DNA from: a virus
Direction: 5' to 3' (one strand)
DNA: 26,179 nt
Virus record (IMG/VR): IMGVR_UViG_3300032579_001180
Location: 1 to 26,179 of that record
Shown: positions 21,015 through 26,179 of the stretch, in pieces
Numbering within the stretch: position 1 is the stretch's first letter
How the letters are laid out: each line of letters starts with the position of its first letter
Notes under the pieces: model-generated
The model's input: the letters and a program-made list of their open reading frames with translations, nothing else
Told to the model about the DNA's origin: nothing
Database searches by the model: none
Made by a program: the position numbers and the translations under genes

Positions 21015-21762
21015 CATTCCTCGCTGGCGTGGCTCCTCTGACCTCACCGAAAGCCCGGAGTCCCCGGTCATCACCTACAACAAGGATGGCCTGGTCTACG
21101 TGAAGACATTCTCCGGCCCACACGCCGCCTGTGTCGCGGCGATGCCTAACCGGTTCTCCATGGCAGCCGGAGTTCCTTCGTCGCTGAAAGTCGACACCAT
21201 CGAGGTAAAAAAACTCCCCGGCGGAAAAGGCGTGCTCACGATCACATTCAACCCTTCCCCGATTCCGGACCCCAACATGTCGGAGAACAGCTCCATTCAC
21301 GAGATTGAATGGAGTGAGGTCCAGCGCCCTCTCGCCCAGCACGCACGCTACAACACAGGGGGATCAAAGGCTCTCAGCGATACAGACTGGACGCGCATCA
21401 AAGGCTGGCAGGCGGAGACGAGCGAATATTACCGGAGCGATTTCAAATTTTGGGACGAAAAAAGCAATTCAGTGCTTCAACTCAGCGATGATGCGAAGGA
21501 ATACTGCCAGAAGCTCCTCCGCGGACAGGAGAGCTATAACGAATATACACCGATTGCCCGGCTGACAACGTCCTCCATCGCCAAGCCCACTACCGGGGCC
21601 TGTGGAACCATCGCTACATCGCCTCCCGTGGATGGAATCCCGAGCGGATACAAATGGCTCAAAACCGCCGACCGTGCCTGCAAGCGCTCCTACAAATGGG
21701 AACGCGTCCAGGAATGGACGGGAACCTGGTGGTGGGACACCGATCTTTATGCAGAATTATAA
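21007..21762 (+). CDS. Late phage protein downstream of tape measure, function unknown
   Basis: A 251-residue protein whose ATG overlaps the tape measure stop by 8 bases. N-terminal beta region (VITYNKDGLVYVKTFSGPHA), then KKLPGGKGVLTITFNPSPIP with the later 'IHEIEWSEVQRPL', a helical part (LSDDAKEYCQKLLRGQESYN) and the end IPSGYKWLKTADRACKRSYK with a Trp-rich close. Probably a tail or adsorption-related protein. It is the last gene of the first phage in this window. Confidence 0.6.
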   Translation: MPSIPRWRGSSDLTESPESPVITYNKDGLVYVKTFSGPHAACVAAMPNRFSMAAGVPSSLKVDTIEVKKLPGGKGVLTITFNPSPIPDPNMSENSSIHEIEWSEVQRPLAQHARYNTGGSKALSDTDWTRIKGWQAETSEYYRSDFKFWDEKSNSVLQLSDDAKEYCQKLLRGQESYNEYTPIARLTTSSIAKPTTGACGTIATSPPVDGIPSGYKWLKTADRACKRSYKWERVQEWTGTWWWDTDLYAEL

Positions 21763-21785
21763 AAATGGCCAGGAATCGATTTTGA

Positions 21786-21890
21786 ATGGAAAACCGAAGC
21801 CTGATAGCGGAACGGCCCAACAGAGGACACGTAGGCCACGGCGAGGCGCGGCGGCGGGCCGTCCACATCGGATGCCAAAAGGAATTTTAA
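21786..21890 (+). CDS. Very small ORF with GHGEARRR motif, second copy
   Basis: A 34-residue ORF (starting MENRSLIAERPNRGHVGHGE) containing GHGEARRR, the same motif as the ORF at 9957. Ends 18 bases into the HTH gene that starts at 21872. Either a small coupled leader peptide or a translated DNA repeat. Confidence 0.3.
   Translation: MENRSLIAERPNRGHVGHGEARRRAVHIGCQKEF
21832..21853. repeat. 22-bp repeat, copy 2
   Basis: TAGGCCACGGCGAGGCGCGG plus CG; 21 of 22 bases match 10009-10030. It lies at the junction between the first phage's late genes and the second transposition module. Confidence 0.6.
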
Positions 21891-22381
21891 GCAAGTATTT
21901 CCGGAGATCCCTCGTTCTTCAGTGCGGAGACGACTCTAGGTTTTGGGAAACACTGCGGAGAGCCGATATCGTTTTTCGAGCAATTTCCCTTCAATACACA
22001 GGGGAGGCCAAGAGTGAATGGCTCGCCGCCAAGCTCCTTCAAACAAGCTCCTCAACTCTCAACCGATTCCACAATGCTTTTCTCAAGCATGGGATCGCTG
22101 GGCTTATCCATAAAGAGATGGGCTCCCCCGCAGTTTGCAAGAGGCTGAATATTTCTGATTCGCAACTCGCGGACATGGTTGCCGCAAGCGCGGATCGCTC
22201 GGGGCTGCGGAGAATCCGTGCATTTCTGGCATCTTCGGACTGTCCTCCAGAACTGCGCGAAAAACTCAAAGGCAAAAATCTCGCCCCGATTGCCAAGCGG
22301 GTAAATAGGATCATCCAGGCGCAAAAACTTCTATCGTCGGGATTGTCGATTGTCCCCACGCCTGCCGCAAACTTTTCCTGA
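21872..22381 (+). CDS. HTH protein opening the second transposition module
   Basis: A 169-residue basic protein. Residues 44-80 (EAKSEWLAAKLLQTSSSTLN, then RFHNAFLKHGIAGLIHK) are a helix-turn-helix like those at the N-terminus of Mu-like transposases; the first transposase has a similar W-x-K-R...G-x-x-GL element within its own chain. A helical C-terminal part follows. It lies one base upstream of the second transposase gene, so it may be a separate DNA-binding subunit of that transposase. Third-position GC is lower than in the phage genes before it. Confidence 0.65.
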   Translation: MPKGILSKYFRRSLVLQCGDDSRFWETLRRADIVFRAISLQYTGEAKSEWLAAKLLQTSSSTLNRFHNAFLKHGIAGLIHKEMGSPAVCKRLNISDSQLADMVAASADRSGLRRIRAFLASSDCPPELREKLKGKNLAPIAKRVNRIIQAQKLLSSGLSIVPTPAANFS

Positions 22382-22382
22382 G

Positions 22383-24842
22383 ATGCTTCCTTCCGTCGCG
22401 ACATTCACCGCTTTTGAGCTTTCCAATGCTCTCGGAACCTATCCGCAGGCGGTCCGCAATGCGCTCGCGAAGGTTCCGCATCAACTCCGCCTTGTTCGCG
22501 GAAAGGAATCGGCATCTTGGGCCCTGGATAGTCTGCCCTCCGCGATGAAGGCGAAGCTTGCGCGTTCCGCTTCCGATATGACGGGCTACCGTGGAATCCA
22601 TCACTTCATTCTGATTTGCCAGGCCAAGGAGAAATTTGCCCCCTCTATTCCTGTTGCGAATATGCCGGCTCCGGCGATTGAAAAAGCCGCGCATCTCAGA
22701 TCGTGCCTTGCACCGATCCTGAAACGGGCGGAGGAATTTTCCATCCGCGAGATGGCGAGGCAGGCCAATCTTCTCTTGGCCAATGACGGGCTTTTTTCTT
22801 TGGAGAGCAACCGAACCACGCGCCGTAGAATAGAGCGGATTCTTGCCCGCGACGGCGGCCATGCCGACTTTGACCGGCTCGAACTCTATGCGGAGGAGTT
22901 TTGCCAGCACCGCCAGGAGCGAAGTGTTCCCGAAAAATCCGACATTCATTGCCCGGCCGTGGAAATCACGCTTCAAACGCTCGACCCGAAAGACCCCAGT
23001 TTCAAAACGCGGGTGTTTGCCGCCGCTGTTGAGGATGTCAAATTGCTCGCCCAGACTCATGGCTCCCGCAAAGCAAAAGCGGCAGTCATGGATGCGCTTG
23101 AATCCAGCGGGATCAGACTTGCAGCAAGCCGCGATTGCCTTCGGAAGAAAATGGATGGCATCGCCGCGCGTGTCGTTGCCGGCGCGAGCGGAGAGCACTT
23201 GCTCGCTCACCATGGCCAGGGCAGATCCGGACGAAAACCAAAATTTTCCCTGTCTGAAGAAGAGCGGACACGTCTGACTTTTCACCGGCTACAACGCGGC
23301 GGCAGCCTTGCCAGGGGAATCGAAGACTTCGCCCGCGATCCGATCTGCCGGCCAGAAACACGGATGTTGATCCATGCTGAGATGGATACAGCCGCACGGG
23401 AACGCCGCATCCCAAGGTGGCCAAAGAATCTTCACCACCTTACCAGGCCATCAAATGAATTGGCCGCCCATTTCTTTGGGCCAAAGCACCGGGCCAAGTT
23501 GGAAATGACTTCACGTCGGGGGATGTTCCATATCGATGATCGAGGCCAGGAGTGCCCAACTCGCCCAAACGACATTTGGGAGTCCGACGATATGAGCCTC
23601 AATGAGCCTTTCCGATACACAGATCCGGAAACTGGAGAGTTCCGACCTGGCCGCCAGATATTGGCGACGCTCGACGTGGCCAGCGCGGCCTGGCTAGCCG
23701 CTCATCCTATCGGAAGAGATCGGGATGCATACCGGGCAGAGGACATCGCCGACCATATCAGGAACACCGTAATTCAACACGGCTTGCCGCTGTGCTGGAG
23801 GATAGAGCGCGGACGGTGGGACAATGACTTTATTTCAGGAACCAAACTGAAAGACGGTTCCCGGTGGGGCGGGTTGGATGAGATCATCAACATCCTATCC
23901 ATGAGCACGTCAAATGGAAAGGCGACGATCGAGACTCGCTTCAATCCCTTGCAGCGTGAAATCTCCACAATGAGCCTTTCGATTGGGCGGCATCGCGGCG
24001 AACGCGAGGCCGCAACGAAGCTTTTGACTTCTGCCCAAAATGGAAATTCTGATTCACAGAGAAAATTCTGGACAATCAAGGAAGCCGCAGAGGGCACAGC
24101 AAAAGCTATGGAGCGTCAGAACCAGCGGCCGGCCATGCGACGTGCTTGCGGGCGTCAGGCTCAGGTTCCCGCCGAGTTGTATCGGAACGCCGGGAAGCGT
24201 GAATGCCCGAAAGACCAACGCTGGAGGTTTCTGCCAATTAAGCGGGACGCTACCGTCCGAGGGGATTGCGTCGAGGTATCTGTGAAAAACTACCCCAGGA
24301 GTTTTCGTTTCCGCGTGAACGGGGTGAAAAATTCGATTTATCTGCATCGCGGGGAAACCGTGCTGATCGCATTTCACCCGGCCCGCCCAGAGGAGGGATG
24401 TTGGATTTTTGACGGAGAGCGAACACAAAGCCCGGCGAGGAATTTTGATTCCAAGTTTGGCCAATTTCTCCTCATGGCAGAATATGAGCCTGATGTTCCT
24501 CAGTTCAGCATGGATCGTGGCGCGGCAAGGCCCGAGGGAAGCTACGGCAAAAAGAAAGCCCGTGCTGCCATGGTTTCGCAGTTCCGGGGCATTACCCCAG
24601 CGGGAACCAGGTCTGTTTCAATTTCAGAATCGCGGGATGGTTTGGGTTCGTCGTTCCGCCATGCGGAAAATTCAGATCCGGCTTTTGAGGTCACAGGCAC
24701 TGAACGCCACCGCAGAGAGAGAGATGCCGACAGGTTGATTCAGAAGGCCAGGAGAGAACGCGAAGAATCTGCATTTGAGGGCATTGACGAAATGGAGCGC
24801 GAGTTTTTCAGAAACAATCCTTCGATGGCGATCCCAAGATGA
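22383..24842 (+). CDS. Second Mu-like transposase, divergent
   Basis: An 819-residue protein. N-terminal domain with HTH (FTAFELSNALGTYPQAVRNA, about residues 8-27) like MuA's DNA-binding end domain, then helical regions, then a catalytic core: Asp pair in WESDDMSLNEPF (402-403), RIERGRW with Glu475, and TIETRF with Glu517. The motif IGRHRGEREAATKLL parallels GRFRGE of the first transposase. Beta domain at about 600-700, then a charged C-terminal region likely to contact the ATPase. ATG 22383 is one base after the HTH gene; a TTG at 22350 is also in frame. Its stop overlaps the ATPase ATG. Codon use is less GC-rich than upstream phage genes, suggesting a different origin. Confidence 0.85.
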   Translation: MLPSVATFTAFELSNALGTYPQAVRNALAKVPHQLRLVRGKESASWALDSLPSAMKAKLARSASDMTGYRGIHHFILICQAKEKFAPSIPVANMPAPAIEKAAHLRSCLAPILKRAEEFSIREMARQANLLLANDGLFSLESNRTTRRRIERILARDGGHADFDRLELYAEEFCQHRQERSVPEKSDIHCPAVEITLQTLDPKDPSFKTRVFAAAVEDVKLLAQTHGSRKAKAAVMDALESSGIRLAASRDCLRKKMDGIAARVVAGASGEHLLAHHGQGRSGRKPKFSLSEEERTRLTFHRLQRGGSLARGIEDFARDPICRPETRMLIHAEMDTAARERRIPRWPKNLHHLTRPSNELAAHFFGPKHRAKLEMTSRRGMFHIDDRGQECPTRPNDIWESDDMSLNEPFRYTDPETGEFRPGRQILATLDVASAAWLAAHPIGRDRDAYRAEDIADHIRNTVIQHGLPLCWRIERGRWDNDFISGTKLKDGSRWGGLDEIINILSMSTSNGKATIETRFNPLQREISTMSLSIGRHRGEREAATKLLTSAQNGNSDSQRKFWTIKEAAEGTAKAMERQNQRPAMRRACGRQAQVPAELYRNAGKRECPKDQRWRFLPIKRDATVRGDCVEVSVKNYPRSFRFRVNGVKNSIYLHRGETVLIAFHPARPEEGCWIFDGERTQSPARNFDSKFGQFLLMAEYEPDVPQFSMDRGAARPEGSYGKKKARAAMVSQFRGITPAGTRSVSISESRDGLGSSFRHAENSDPAFEVTGTERHRRERDADRLIQKARREREESAFEGIDEMEREFFRNNPSMAIPR

Positions 24843-26179
24843 GTGCCACCCGCAGAGCATCCAAGGGCGGCGCACTTCGCCAGGAGAAGTTTGCAAGCAG
24901 CGTGGAACTGCGCGGCGATTACCTTTTGGGAAACCTGGTGGCAAAGCGGTGTAGCGTCTTGCGCGATCCGATTCTGAGAAAACTTGCCTGGATGATCCAG
25001 GATCTGAGCACGCGGGCCGGCCTCTTCACCCATCCGACATGCAATCAGTTCCCGAGCTGGTCGCTCCCGGTTGAGGCTGGGGACAATGCCACAGGGCTTG
25101 ATCGTCTCTGCATTGAAATGCTGAAAAGAGGAGGGCAGATCCAAGGAGCCACACAGATCCGGACGGTGAAGGATTTTCTTCTGCGGTTCGCACTCGACCC
25201 TGCTTTTGATTGCGCTGTCCAGGCTCAGGCGATCCTGCCTGGAGCTTTCAACATTCTCCTAGAGATCCATACAGATTTGACCATTGCGCCGATGGCACGT
25301 GTGGCCGCCACATCAACACAGAAAGCCATTTTCGACATGTTGGATTTCGGCCTTGCCTGCCGGGGCCTGACGCTCGCAGAGGGAACCTACAGAGTGGGAA
25401 AATCGTTTTCCTCGCAGGCTTGGGTTCAATCCCGGATTGGTGAGGCGCGTTATGTGCAGCTCGGATCTGCCAAGGATGACGAGTCTTTTTACCGGCACTT
25501 GTCCAAGGCGCTGGGATTGGCGGCATCCTCATGCCGGAGAACTCACGAGATGAGATCCCGGATTGAGGGGATGCTCAGGGAGCAGCAAATCATGCTCGTG
25601 ATCGATGAAGCCCAGTATATTTTGAGCCAGGCCGTTCAGCCAAGGGAAGTGCCTCAGCGGCTTTCTTGGATTCTGACTTCCCTGGTGAACTACGGCGTTC
25701 CGGTTGCCTTGATCGCCTCGCGGGACTTTACCCGGCTTGTGGAAAACATGAAGCGGAAGCTCCCGCTTTTCGGCTGGGAGCCTTTCTATGGCCGCCTTCG
25801 GCTCCGGATCGATCTTCCTGATGCCCTCTCTGAAAACGATCTGATTGCCGTTGCCAGAACGCTTGCCCCCGAGGCTGACGAGGCAACGGTTTTATTGCTC
25901 GCCGGCCTGGCCATGAAGAAGACCGGATTCATTTCCACAATCGAGGCGGCTGCATCGCGTGCCCGATTCCTTGCCAACAAGGCCGGGCAGGCTCTCGCAT
26001 TCGAGCACGTCGAATCGGCCGTCTGTGAGATTGACCCGGCGTATCGCAAGGCGGCTCCAGGCGGCCGGCCCGCAGACTACTCGCGGAGATCCGGCGGCAT
26101 CACCGCTGAACGTCCGCAGACCCATTTCAACCGAACAGGCCAACCAAAGGCAGAAGCACTCGTTCTTTCTCGGTCCTGA
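24839..26179 (+). CDS. Second transposition AAA+ ATPase (MuB/TniB-like)
   Basis: A 446-residue protein coupled to the transposase by an ATGA overlap. The first 160 residues are an N-terminal extension not seen in the first ATPase. Walker A GTYRVGKS (182-189) and Walker B IMLVIDEAQYI (251-261, D256 and E257), then LVNYGVPVALIASRDF (sensor region), then a helical lid with 'LAMKKTGFISTIEAAASRARFLA'. Such ATPases choose the target for MuA- or TniA-type transposases. Ends exactly at the window edge with TGA. The match to MuB versus TniB/TnsC cannot be settled here. Confidence 0.82.
   Translation: MSATRRASKGGALRQEKFASSVELRGDYLLGNLVAKRCSVLRDPILRKLAWMIQDLSTRAGLFTHPTCNQFPSWSLPVEAGDNATGLDRLCIEMLKRGGQIQGATQIRTVKDFLLRFALDPAFDCAVQAQAILPGAFNILLEIHTDLTIAPMARVAATSTQKAIFDMLDFGLACRGLTLAEGTYRVGKSFSSQAWVQSRIGEARYVQLGSAKDDESFYRHLSKALGLAASSCRRTHEMRSRIEGMLREQQIMLVIDEAQYILSQAVQPREVPQRLSWILTSLVNYGVPVALIASRDFTRLVENMKRKLPLFGWEPFYGRLRLRIDLPDALSENDLIAVARTLAPEADEATVLLLAGLAMKKTGFISTIEAAASRARFLANKAGQALAFEHVESAVCEIDPAYRKAAPGGRPADYSRRSGGITAERPQTHFNRTGQPKAEALVLSRS

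Noticed and set aside
21763-21871. Left end and target duplication of a nested second Mu-like element
   Set aside because: No pair of end repeats or short target duplication can be seen in this gap, and the right end is outside the window, so insertion is only a hypothesis.
1-26179. CRISPR arrays and tRNA or rRNA genes
   Set aside because: No regularly spaced direct repeats and no tRNA- or rRNA-like sequence were seen on reading the window.

Overview
The window is GC-rich, tightly packed and almost entirely plus-strand. It reads as a Mu-like transposable prophage (DDE-transposase phage) in a bacterial chromosome, followed by the start of a second, different Mu-like transposition module. The host is probably a member of the Verrucomicrobiota or a relative. 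That is an inference from the style of the transposases and head proteins, the scattered REP-like palindromes and the odd A-rich or 'CATTCC-AAATT' gene leaders; nothing in the window proves it.

Layout. (1) 1-5747, early region. A leftward XRE-type repressor faces a small rightward Cro/Ner-like gene across GTTGAC-type operator repeats. A chain of early genes coupled by ATGA overlaps follows, including two ParB-like proteins, and then the phage transposase. A likely minus-strand gene (3705-3980) lies across the 5' part of the transposase reading frame. (2) 5849-9940: the MuB-like ATPase, a Gam-like DNA-end-binding protein and small regulatory or DNA-binding proteins. (3) 9941-12323: a compositionally different block with small ORFs, two attC-like folded sites and a tyrosine recombinase that carries the extra segment typical of integron integrases (IntI). 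The recombinase and the attC-like sites have the geometry of an integron, with the integrase reading away from the array. This block sits where a Mu-like phage normally carries lysis, terminase and portal genes, none of which I can find. (4) 12332-21762, head and tail module in Mu order: MuF head protein fused to an HExxH metallopeptidase-like domain, a small possible immunity partner, gpG-like protein, gpI-like protease with an internal scaffold start, capsid decoration protein, gpT-like major capsid protein, connector and tail proteins, a tail-chaperone pair joined by a clear -1 frameshift signal, a tape measure protein and one further late protein. (5) 21786-26179: a second module of lower third-position GC, with a small ORF, an HTH protein, a second Mu-like transposase and a second AAA+ ATPase. 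It ends at the window edge.

How the parts work together. Repressor and Cro/Ner-like protein would set the lysogeny switch; A and B proteins carry out replicative transposition; Gam protects DNA ends; the late genes build a capsid and a tailed particle. Because terminase, portal, lysis, baseplate and fibre genes are absent from the window, the first prophage is either defective, dependent on functions outside the window, or rebuilt by the integron-like block and the second transposition module. The most unusual features are the IntI/attC block inside the prophage, the MuF-peptidase fusion with its small downstream partner, the D-E-E catalytic signature of both transposases, the perfect palindromes embedded in two early genes, and the hidden minus-strand gene at 3705-3980.
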